Shown here: one piece after another, positions 1 through 6,182 of the stretch
Position numbering within the stretch: position 1 is the stretch's first letter
How the letters are laid out: the number at the start of each line of letters is the position of its first letter
Assembly (NCBI GenBank): GCA_023415795.1
Contig: JAEZJG010000025.1
Location: forward strand, 1 to 13,117
Length of the DNA: 13,117 bases
Reading direction: 5' to 3'
From: Bacillota bacterium
GTDB taxonomy: Bacteria; Bacillota; Clostridia; Christensenellales; SZUA-584
Made by a program: the position numbers and the translations under genes
Notes under the pieces: generated by a model
What the model was told of the DNA's origin: nothing
What the model saw: only the letters and a program-made list of their open reading frames with translations
Databases searched by the model: none

Positions 1-378
1 AAGGCGACGCCGGCCCCGCCGGTAGGTCCGGCTCTGGGTCAGCATGGCGTCAACATCATGGCCTTCTGCAAGGAGTTCAATGAAAGAACGGCCAAGCAGG
101 TGGGTTACGTGATCCCCGTCGTTATCACGGTGTATGCGGACAGATCGTTCTCGTTCATCATGAAGACGCCGCCGGCTCCCGTTCTCATCAAGAAGGCGAT
201 CAACATCGAGAGCGGCAGCGGCGAACCGAACAAGAAGAAGGTTGGCAAGATCACCAAGGCTCAGCTCAAGGAGATCGCGGAGACAAAAATGCCCGACCTG
301 AACGCCGCCAACGTGGAATCTGCGATGAGCATGATCGCCGGAACCGCCAGAAGCATGGGCGTCCAAGTCGTAGACTGA
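1..378 (+). CDS. rplK: 50S ribosomal protein L11, 5'-truncated by window edge
   Basis: L11 binds the GTPase-associated centre of 23S rRNA and forms the base of the stalk where translation factors act. The reading frame is open from base 1 and gives 125 residues beginning KATPAPPVGPALGQHGVNIM, a hallmark of the L11 N-terminal domain. L11 is normally about 141 residues, so roughly the first 16 residues lie outside the window. The ATG at 58 is internal (the Met of GVNIM), not the start. The C-terminal rRNA-binding domain is complete, ending in GTARSMGVQVVD. It is the first gene of the rplK-rplA pair, 57 bp upstream of rplA. Family identity is certain. Confidence 0.98.
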   Translation, partial: KATPAPPVGPALGQHGVNIMAFCKEFNERTAKQVGYVIPVVITVYADRSFSFIMKTPPAPVLIKKAINIESGSGEPNKKKVGKITKAQLKEIAETKMPDLNAANVESAMSMIAGTARSMGVQVVD

Positions 379-390
379 CGCGCGAATAAT

Positions 391-422
391 GTGGGAGGCT
401 AATAGATTAGCCGCTCAACCAC
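391..422 (+). promoter_or_regulatory. putative L1-binding feedback hairpin in rplK-rplA spacer
   Basis: The transcript can fold as GUGG (391-394), internal-loop bases GA, stem GGCUAA (397-402), loop UAGA, stem UUAGCC (407-412), internal-loop bases GCUCAA, then CCAC (419-422). A short outer GUGG/CCAC helix, an asymmetric internal loop and an inner helix form the general shape of the mRNA site by which L1 represses its own translation by mimicking its 23S rRNA site. The structure ends directly against the rplA Shine-Dalgarno AAGGAGG (423-429), so L1 binding could block initiation. The pairing is seen in the sequence; the L1 role is inferred from family knowledge. Confidence 0.6.
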
Positions 423-435
423 AAGGAGGAAGAAT

Positions 436-1131
436 ATGAAAAGAGGAAAGAAGTACCGCGAAAGCGTAAAATCCTACGATAAGACAGTGCTTTACGATCC
501 GGCGGAGGCGTTACAGCTCTCCATCGATACCGCGAAAGCCAACTTCGATGAGACCATCGAAGCGTCCATCCGCCTGGGTGTAGACCCGCGCCATGCCGAC
601 CAGCAGGTGAGAGGCGCGCTTGTTCTCCCCCACGGCACCGGCAAAACGCAGCGCGTTTTGGTGTTTGCCAAGGGCGACAGCGCCAAGGAAGCACAAGAAG
701 CTGGCGCAGATTACGTCGGCGGCGACGAGTTTGTCGATAAGATCAAGAACGAAAACTGGTTCGAGTTTGACGTTTGCGTGGCCACCCCTGATATGATGGG
801 CGTCGTCGGTAAAATCGGTCGTGTACTTGGCCCCAAGGGTCTCATGCCGAACCCGAAATCTGGCACGGTCACCAAAGAAGTCGCCAAAGCCATCGCCGAG
901 ATCAAAGCCGGTAAGGTGGAATACCGCGTGGACAAGACGGCCATCGTGCACGTCATCATCGGCAAAAAGAGCTTCGGCAAAGAGAAGCTGGGCGACAACC
1001 TCTCCGCGCTGATGGAAGCGCTGATAAAGGCCAAGCCGTCTGCCGCAAAGGGCACCTATCTGAAGAGCGTCGTCGTTTCTTCCACGATGGGCCCCGGCGT
1101 CAAGATCAACCCCGTCAGATTTATCAGCTAA
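436..1131 (+). CDS. rplA: 50S ribosomal protein L1
   Basis: L1 forms the mobile L1 stalk of the large subunit at the E site, and in many bacteria represses translation of its own operon. The protein is 231 residues, the normal length. It contains LPHGTGKTQRVLVFA near residue 70 and the diagnostic stretch GKIGRVLGPKGLMPNPKSGT near residue 125, followed by TVTKEVAKAI. The ATG at 436 is preceded by AAGGAGG with 6 nt spacing. It follows rplK by 57 bp, with a probable L1 target hairpin in that spacer. It ends 4 bp before the -35 of the rplJ promoter, so rplJL can be transcribed separately. Confidence 0.98.
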   Translation: MKRGKKYRESVKSYDKTVLYDPAEALQLSIDTAKANFDETIEASIRLGVDPRHADQQVRGALVLPHGTGKTQRVLVFAKGDSAKEAQEAGADYVGGDEFVDKIKNENWFEFDVCVATPDMMGVVGKIGRVLGPKGLMPNPKSGTVTKEVAKAIAEIKAGKVEYRVDKTAIVHVIIGKKSFGKEKLGDNLSALMEALIKAKPSAAKGTYLKSVVVSSTMGPGVKINPVRFIS

Positions 1132-1135
1132 GTGG

Positions 1136-1163
1136 TTGACAAAACTGCCTGACAACTGATAAT
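1136..1163 (+). promoter_or_regulatory. sigma-A-type promoter for rplJ-rplL
   Basis: TTGACA at 1136-1141 is a perfect -35. GATAAT at 1158-1163 is a -10 with one mismatch, and the spacer is 16 bp. It begins just after the rplA stop codon and lies upstream of the L10 leader, the expected place for a promoter serving rplJL. The predicted start of transcription is about 1170. Confidence 0.75.
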
Positions 1164-1170
1164 ATAGTCC

Positions 1171-1260
1171 GGTAACTGAATATCACTGCCCTGCCGTAGA
1201 CAACAGGCGCGCCCTATCGGTGCTTAAAATGTCAGCCTGTCGAGGAGAGCCAAACAAAGA
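1171..1260 (+). ncRNA. L10 ribosomal-protein leader (rplJ leader)
   Basis: The stretch contains CUGCCGUAGACAACAGGCGC (1191-1210), UGCUUAA (1221-1227) and GCCUGUCGAGGA (1235-1246). In order and spacing these match the conserved core of the Firmicute L10 leader (the Rfam L10_leader type), which binds the L10(L12)4 complex. The CCUG/CAGG segments can pair to build the kinked helix. It sits between a promoter and an intrinsic terminator in front of rplJ, so excess L10-L12 would favour termination. Identification is by recall of the family consensus; no covariance search was run. Confidence 0.82.
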
Positions 1261-1263
1261 AAC

Positions 1264-1309
1264 AAACCCTTTTTTGTGCGCTCCCGTGCAGAAAAGGGTT
1301 TTTGGTTTT
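1264..1309 (+). terminator. attenuator (intrinsic terminator) in rplJ leader
   Basis: AAACCCTTTT (1264-1273) pairs perfectly with AAAAGGGTTT (1292-1301). An inner TGCGC/GTGCA helix is closed by a TCCC loop, and the U-rich run TTTTTGGTTTT follows. It lies downstream of the L10 leader and 38 bp before the rplJ start, so it is best read as the expression platform of L10-dependent attenuation, not as a gene-end terminator. Confidence 0.75.
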
Positions 1310-1346
1310 CGGTAAAGAGTTTTAACCGAAAGAGGAGGTGAAACAT

Positions 1347-1877
1347 TTGGGAGAAAAAGCTATAGAGGTCAAGAAGCAAGTTGTTCTTGAGATCAAAGAG
1401 AAGTTCGAGAAAGCTCAGGGCATCATCTTCTACGATTACAGAGGCCTCAACGTCGACGAAGTGACGCAGCTGAGAAATCAGTTCCGCGCGGCGGGCGTTG
1501 AATACCACGTTATCAAGAACTCGATGCTAAAGCGCGCTGCTGATATGCTTGAGATCAAGGGTCTCGACCAGTATCTGTCCGGCCCTACCGCCGTTGCCTT
1601 TGGCTTCAGCGATCCGGTTGCTCCGGCAAAGGTGCTGACTGAGTTCGTCAAAAAGGTCAAGAAGCCGACCGAGATCAAATCCGGCCTGCTGAACGGCAAG
1701 GTGATTACCCTCGCCGGCATTCAGAGCCTGGCAGATCTGCCGTCCAGAGAGCAGTTGCTGGCACAGCTGGCTGGCACACTGAACGCGCCCATCACAGGCA
1801 TCGCAAGAACGCTTTCCGGCATCATCAGCAAGCTGGGCTATGCGCTCAACGCAGTTAAAGAACAAAAAGAGGCTTAA
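1347..1877 (+). CDS. rplJ: 50S ribosomal protein L10
   Basis: L10 anchors the L7/L12 dimers to the ribosome and, as L10(L12)4, can bind the leader of its own mRNA. The protein has 176 residues from a TTG start at 1347. TTG is preferred because GGAGG (1334-1338) lies 8 nt upstream; the alternative in-frame GTG at 1338 overlaps that Shine-Dalgarno. Family motifs are visible: GIIFYDYRGLNVDEVTQLR near residue 30, VIKNSMLKRA near 55 and LSGPTAVAF near 75. The C-terminal helix carrying L12-binding sites ends in ISKLGYALNAVKEQKEA. rplL starts 47 bp downstream. Confidence 0.97.
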   Translation: MGEKAIEVKKQVVLEIKEKFEKAQGIIFYDYRGLNVDEVTQLRNQFRAAGVEYHVIKNSMLKRAADMLEIKGLDQYLSGPTAVAFGFSDPVAPAKVLTEFVKKVKKPTEIKSGLLNGKVITLAGIQSLADLPSREQLLAQLAGTLNAPITGIARTLSGIISKLGYALNAVKEQKEA

Positions 1878-1924
1878 ACAGCCAAACAAACAAAAATAAA
1901 ACGAAAATTTGGAGGATAATAATC

Positions 1925-2299
1925 ATGAGCCATCAGGAAATTTTAGAAGCAATTGAGAAAATGAGCGTCCTTGAGCTGTCTGAGCTCATCAAGGCGATCG
2001 AAGACAGATTTGGCGTGTCCGCTGCCGCTCCCGTGGCTGTGGCTGCTGCCGGCCCCGCTGCCGCTGCTGCTGCTCCCGAAGAAGAGAAGACCGAGTTTGA
2101 CGTGGTTCTCAAGGACGTCGGTCCTGAGAAGATCAAGGTCATCAAGGTTGTTCGCGAGCTGACCGGTCTTGGCCTCAAGGAAGCCAAGGACGTGGTTGAC
2201 GGCGCTCCCAGCACCCTGAAAGAGGGCATTGCGAAGGACGAAGCTGAAGGCATGGTCGCTAAGCTTAAAGAAGTTGGCGCAACCTGCGAAGTGAAGTAA
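1925..2299 (+). CDS. rplL: 50S ribosomal protein L7/L12
   Basis: This is the multicopy stalk protein that recruits and activates translation GTPases. It is 124 residues, normal length. The N-terminal dimerisation helices (about 1-33) carry LELSELIKAIEDRFGV. An Ala/Pro-rich flexible hinge follows (about 34-52), then the C-terminal factor-binding domain with EKIKVIKVVRELTGLGLKEA and the conserved VDGAP. The start at ATG 1925 has GGAGG at 1911-1915. It is the last gene of the rplJL unit and is followed at once by a strong terminator, not by rpoB. Confidence 0.98.
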   Translation: MSHQEILEAIEKMSVLELSELIKAIEDRFGVSAAAPVAVAAAGPAAAAAAPEEEKTEFDVVLKDVGPEKIKVIKVVRELTGLGLKEAKDVVDGAPSTLKEGIAKDEAEGMVAKLKEVGATCEVK

Positions 2300-2316
2300 T
2301 CCACACATAACGCACG

Positions 2317-2348
2317 AAACCGGCGGGGACTCCCCTGCCGGTTTTTTT
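2317..2348 (+). terminator. intrinsic terminator after rplL
   Basis: AAACCGGC plus GGGG (2317-2328), loop ACT, CCCC (2332-2335), one bulged T, then GCCGGTTT, with a run of seven to eight T residues to 2348. The GC-rich stem plus T-tract is a strong Rho-independent terminator 18 bp after the rplL stop. It separates the ribosomal genes from the convergent sortase gene. Confidence 0.93.
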
Positions 2349-2373
2349 GTTTTGCCGTATATAATATATTGCC

Positions 2374-3264
2374 TTAGCTTTTCACCAGCCGTGCGTGAAT
2401 CACAAAGCGCGCGTCGTCAAACTCGTACGAGCAGGTACACAGTGTCAGCACCACATCGTCGGCAGATAGCTCTGCGTTGGTCGGGTACATGCTTTTGTCC
2501 TGCACGGTGTGCAGAAACGCCAGCCAGTCTGCGTCGTCCTTAAACGTGGTGTCGATGAAATAGAAGTCAGTGTCCGACACGTACGCAGAAAATATCTCCC
2601 ATTCATAATCCTCATACAGCGTGTCAAAACGGAAAATGCGGTTGTTGTAGAAAAACTTCTCATCCTTATACTCCATCAGGTTATGGAACATCGAACCGTT
2701 CTTCATATTGTGCCCATAGAGTATGTAGTGACCCTTGAGCGGGCTTTGCTCCATGTTGCACCGATAATCCATAAAGATCGAGCCGCTTTTGCTGCGCTTG
2801 CGGTCGTAGCCAGTGTGCAGATAGTAGTCGTTATCGGTGCCTTGCGCAACCAGATAGTTGATGTTTAGCGCATCTATGGTGATGCGTCCCACGATATCTT
2901 CATTGACATCCAGCACAGCGGCAAAGCTGTCGCGAGGAAAGCGCAGCGCGGGCGCCTTTGACTTTTGCGCGTCTGGCTGCGGCTGCTCGAACGCAGGCTG
3001 TGCGGTTGCTTCCGGCACGGCGGCTTCCGGCGGGCTTTCCAGCGTGATGTTGTACAGCTGTGCGGCGTAGTCGTCCTCCAGCGGTTCGGTGCTGTGTGAT
3101 ATAATGCTCGGCAGCACAAGAAACGCGCCCACAAGTATAACCGCGAAACCAAGCAGTATAGCAGCGGTCACCACAACGATCTTGGCGCGCAGCGTTCGCT
3201 TGTCCTGAGCGGGTACGAACTCTCCTTCCGGGCGGCGGGTTTGCCGGTGAAATAACCTGTCCAA
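2374..3264 (-). CDS. class B sortase
   Basis: A cysteine transpeptidase acting outside the membrane; class B sortases join sorting-signal proteins to cell-wall peptidoglycan or to pili. The TTG at 3264 gives 296 residues and has AAGGAG 8 nt upstream; an in-frame GTG at 3273 abuts that Shine-Dalgarno and is less likely. The basic N-terminus is followed by one membrane helix (about 28-55), a Pro/Ala-rich linker (about 75-105), then the sortase beta-barrel. Catalytic residues are visible: His185 in LYGHNM, Cys278 in LTLCTC, Arg286 in DDARFVIHARLV. The long helical insert before the Cys strand (DADWLAFLHTVQDKS) is typical of class B. No LPXTG- or NPQTN-type substrate or pilin is encoded in the window, so the substrate is unknown. 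Confidence 0.93.
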   Translation of the reverse strand: MDRLFHRQTRRPEGEFVPAQDKRTLRAKIVVVTAAILLGFAVILVGAFLVLPSIISHSTEPLEDDYAAQLYNITLESPPEAAVPEATAQPAFEQPQPDAQKSKAPALRFPRDSFAAVLDVNEDIVGRITIDALNINYLVAQGTDNDYYLHTGYDRKRSKSGSIFMDYRCNMEQSPLKGHYILYGHNMKNGSMFHNLMEYKDEKFFYNNRIFRFDTLYEDYEWEIFSAYVSDTDFYFIDTTFKDDADWLAFLHTVQDKSMYPTNAELSADDVVLTLCTCSYEFDDARFVIHARLVKS

Positions 3265-3482
3265 TAGTGACACTCCTTAATACGCGTCTTGAATAAGAAA
3301 CAGTGTTAAGTATGTCTCTGCCGGATTGTTTTATTCACAAGCGCGTAGTAAAGGCTATGTCAGACAAGCCATAAGAATGCGCATCCGACAAAATCAGTCG
3401 CGATGCGGCAGAAAATGCTGCATGGTTCTAGGTGGTTTGATGCTGTCATGCAAGAGCAGGATGAAGAACTCCCTCAGCCGTG
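3265..3482. other. non-coding stretch upstream of sortase gene
   Basis: No convincing gene. It must hold the sortase promoter (- strand), but I find no clear -35/-10 pair. The only definite structure is a hairpin at 3380-3407: CGCATCCGAC, loop AAAATCA, GTCG, a bulged C, then GATGCG. A small GCAG/CTGC hairpin follows just downstream. The last 60 bases (AGGATGAAGAACTCCCTCAG region) drift toward similarity with the end of the tandem repeat unit that begins at 3483. Confidence 0.5.
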
Positions 3483-4075
3483 CTGTCATGCAGAGCGCAG
3501 CGATGCATCCCCCGGGGCATGATAGCGTTTCGGCAACGACAAGCAGTGCATCCATCGCGCATGATCTTGCACAGGGGATTCCTCGCAGGCTCGGAATGAC
3601 CGATGCTTTGTTGGGTGCTGACGGCGATGCACTTCCTCCGCCGCGCTGTCATGCAGAGCGCAGCGAAGCATCCCCCGGGGCGTGATCGCGTTGCGGCATG
3701 CAGTGTCTATGCATCCATCACGCATGATGTTGCACAGGAGATTCCTCGCAGGCTCGGAATGACACATGCTTTGTTGGGTGCAGTCGGCGAAGCACTTCCT
3801 CCGCCGCGCTGTCATGCAGAGCGCAGCGAAGCATCCCCCAGGGTGTGATCGCGCTAGGACAGGACATGATCTGGCACAGGGGATTCCTTGCAGGCTGGGA
3901 ATGACCGATGCTGTGATGGGTGCTGACGGCGAAGCACTTCCTCCGCAGAGCTGTCATGCAGAGCGCAGCGAAGCATCCCCCGGGGCGTGATCATGGCGGG
4001 ATAATCGGTATCGCTGCATCCTACATGGATGGTCTTTTTCGGGGCGCTCCTCACTGACGCTCAGAATGACAGAGC
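3483..4075. repeat. tandem array of ~163 bp imperfect-palindrome units
   Basis: Four copies start with the same block, CTGTCATGCAGAGCGCAGCG, at 3483, 3646, 3809 and 3951. The periods are 163, 163 and 142 bp, and the last copy is partial (about 125 bp). Units 1 and 2 are full length; unit 3 has lost about 21 bp from its middle; unit 4 has a diverged right part. Each unit has a left arm (GTCATGCAGAGCGCAGCGAA...CATCCCC) and a right arm (GGGGATTCCTCGCAGGCTCGGAATGAC) that are imperfect reverse complements, then a spacer (GATGCTTTGTTGGGTGCTGA, ending CTTCCTCCGCCG). Open frames inside the array are made of the repeat itself and are not credible genes. The arms resemble short GTCATTCTGAGCG-type repeats scattered in many bacteria; that comparison is from memory. 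Confidence 0.9.
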
Positions 4076-4111
4076 AAAAAAAGGTCATGAGAGCAGCACC
4101 CCCATGACCTT
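4076..4111 (-). terminator. intrinsic terminator of the tetR-ABC operon
   Basis: Read on the minus strand, AAGGTCATG and CATGACCTT form a 9 bp perfect stem around a 13 nt loop, followed by a run of seven T residues. It begins 28 bp beyond the stop of the long ABC gene and closes that operon. Confidence 0.85.
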
Positions 4112-4139
4112 GACCAAACTCCTCTTCTAATACACTCCG

Positions 4140-6182
4140 TTACACCGCCGCCCCCGCAAACTGGCTGTTGTACAAATCAGCATAAAAGCCGTTTTGCGCC
4201 ATCAACTGCGCGTGGTTGCCCTGCTCGATGATGCGCCCTTCGTACATCACGAGTATCGTGGACGCATTGCGTATCGTCGACAGCCGGTGCGCGATCACGA
4301 AGTTGGTCCGCCCCTTCATCAGCGCGATCATCGCGTTCTGGATATACGCCTCGGTGCGCGTGTCCACGCTGCTCGTCGCCTCGTCCAGTATCAGCACCGG
4401 CGGATCGGCCAACAGCGCCCGCGCGATGGTGATCAGCTGCCGCTGTCCCTGCGATATGTTGGACGCCTCCTCATTCAGCACCGTATCATAGCCGTCGGGC
4501 AGCGTCCGGATAAAATGATCCGCGTGCGCCATCTTCGCCGCGCGGTACACCTCTTCGTCTGTCGCGTCCGCTCGTCCGTATTTGATGTTGTCGTATATCG
4601 TGCCGCCAAACAGCCATGTGTCCTGCAGCACCATGCCAAACTGCCGGCGCAGCGCCTCGCGCGGCAGCGTACGGATGTCCACGCCGTCCACCGCTATGCT
4701 GCCCTCGTCCACATCGTAAAAGCGCATCAGCAGGTTTACCAGCGTCGTCTTGCCCGCGCCCGTCGGTCCCACAATGGCCACCACATCGCCCGGCTTCACA
4801 TCAAGGTTCATATCCTTGATGATGGTCACCTCCGGGTTATAGCCAAACGACACATGGTCAAACTTAACCGCCCCTTGAGGGAATTCAATCACGTTGTCAT
4901 GGCTGTCCGCAAGCATCTCCTCCTCGTCCAGCACCTCAAACACGCGTTCCGCCGCAGCCACGGTAGACTGCAGCGTGTTGGCGATCTGCGCCACCTGCAT
5001 CAGCGGCTGCGTAAACTGCCGCGAATACTGAAGGAACGCCTGCACATCACCAATGTTTATCTGACCGTTGATGACCATAATGCCGCCCACCGCGCACACA
5101 AACACATATATCAGATTGCTGACGAAGTTCATCAGCGGCATCATCACGCCGGAGAGAAACTGTGCCTTCCAGCCGACGGTGTACAGCCGCTCGTTGATCT
5201 CGTCAAACTTGGCAACGCTCTGTGCTTCCTTGCCAAACGCCTTCACCACCGTGTGCGCGCCGTACATCTCCTCCACGTGACCGTTCACATGACCGATCTC
5301 CTCCTGCTGCCCCTTGAAGAACTTCTGAGATCTCTTAATGATCACCTGTATCAGCACGAAGCTCAGCGGCAGTGCCACCAGCGCCACCAGCGTGATTATC
5401 CACGATATCGTGAACATCATCACCAGTATACCCACCAGCATCACCACCGAGGTGATCACCTGAGTCAACCCCTGTGCCAGCGTGGTGGATATCGTGTCAA
5501 TGTCGTTGGTCACGCGAGACAGTATCTCGCCGTGCGTATGCCCGTCAAAATACTTGAGCGGCAGCCGCGCCAGCTTCTCATCCACCTGCCGCCGCATGTC
5601 GTAAACCACCTGCTGTGAGGTCTTTGCCATCACAAAGTTCATCAGGAAGGTGAACAGCCCGCTGATCAGATACAGTATAATCACGGTCAGCAGTATGCCG
5701 CCAACCTTCTCAAAATTAATCCGTTGCTCGTTGGCAGACTGAAACTTCTGATACGCATCCTGCAGCACAGCCACGTTTTCCGGCTTCGTCATATCCACGT
5801 TCTGCTGGATCACCGCCATCAGCTTATCCTGCGGTATCTCTCCGCTGCTGATCTGATCCACCACATCAGCGGGCAATATCTCCTTCAGCTCGGTAAATGC
5901 CTCCACCTTGGCAGACATCGGCGCAAACAGCTCTGTCGTTGCCTGCCCCAAAATCTTCGGCCCGAATATCGAGAAAACCGCACTGCCGATAGCCGTCACA
6001 ATCACAATGGCCAGCGCCACCTTGTGCAGCGTCAAATACTTCAGCAGCCGGGCAATCCCCGCCTTGAAATTCTTTGCCTTTTCCACCGGCATGCCGTGGC
6101 CGTGGCCGCCAGAATCGCGGCCGCCGCGGCCTCTGCCCGACGCCATATTCTTGCTGCTTGTGTCTTTATTCGTCTCACTCAT
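4140..6182 (-). CDS. ABC exporter half-transporter, long subunit with consensus Walker B and H-loop
   Basis: One half of a heterodimeric type IV (multidrug-exporter-like) ABC transporter: six membrane helices fused to an ATPase domain. 680 residues. The N-terminal tail is Gly/Arg/His-rich (about 15-30). TM1 is near 55-75, followed by an outward-facing insert of about 80 residues (85-160) before TM2. The nucleotide-binding domain has Walker A GPTGAGKT (472-479), signature NISQGQ (575-580, degenerate against LSGGQ), Walker B LILDE (597-601) with the catalytic Glu601, and H-loop His632. Its start overlaps the stop of the upstream ABC gene in ATGA (6179-6182), with AGGAGG ahead of it. It resembles the long partners of BmrCD/LmrCD/TM287-288-type pairs. 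The substrate cannot be deduced. Confidence 0.93.
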   Translation of the reverse strand: MSETNKDTSSKNMASGRGRGGRDSGGHGHGMPVEKAKNFKAGIARLLKYLTLHKVALAIVIVTAIGSAVFSIFGPKILGQATTELFAPMSAKVEAFTELKEILPADVVDQISSGEIPQDKLMAVIQQNVDMTKPENVAVLQDAYQKFQSANEQRINFEKVGGILLTVIILYLISGLFTFLMNFVMAKTSQQVVYDMRRQVDEKLARLPLKYFDGHTHGEILSRVTNDIDTISTTLAQGLTQVITSVVMLVGILVMMFTISWIITLVALVALPLSFVLIQVIIKRSQKFFKGQQEEIGHVNGHVEEMYGAHTVVKAFGKEAQSVAKFDEINERLYTVGWKAQFLSGVMMPLMNFVSNLIYVFVCAVGGIMVINGQINIGDVQAFLQYSRQFTQPLMQVAQIANTLQSTVAAAERVFEVLDEEEMLADSHDNVIEFPQGAVKFDHVSFGYNPEVTIIKDMNLDVKPGDVVAIVGPTGAGKTTLVNLLMRFYDVDEGSIAVDGVDIRTLPREALRRQFGMVLQDTWLFGGTIYDNIKYGRADATDEEVYRAAKMAHADHFIRTLPDGYDTVLNEEASNISQGQRQLITIARALLADPPVLILDEATSSVDTRTEAYIQNAMIALMKGRTNFVIAHRLSTIRNASTILVMYEGRIIEQGNHAQLMAQNGFYADLYNSQFAGAAV

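Noticed and set aside
3326..4054. Several open frames of 66-119 codons on both strands within the repeat region
   Set aside because: They are built of the repeat units, recur in copies with each unit, lack ribosome binding sites, and encode Arg/Cys/His-rich sequence with no domain. They follow from the repeat being free of stops in some frames.
3483..4075. CRISPR array
   Set aside because: Repeats are ~163 bp long with internal arms and similar spacers; there are no short direct repeats with unique spacers and no cas genes nearby.
4194..5618. 474-codon + strand frame opposite the long ABC gene
   Set aside because: Antisense shadow in GC-rich coding DNA. It is extremely His/Arg/Leu-rich, has no domains, and the opposite strand has unmistakable ABC motifs.
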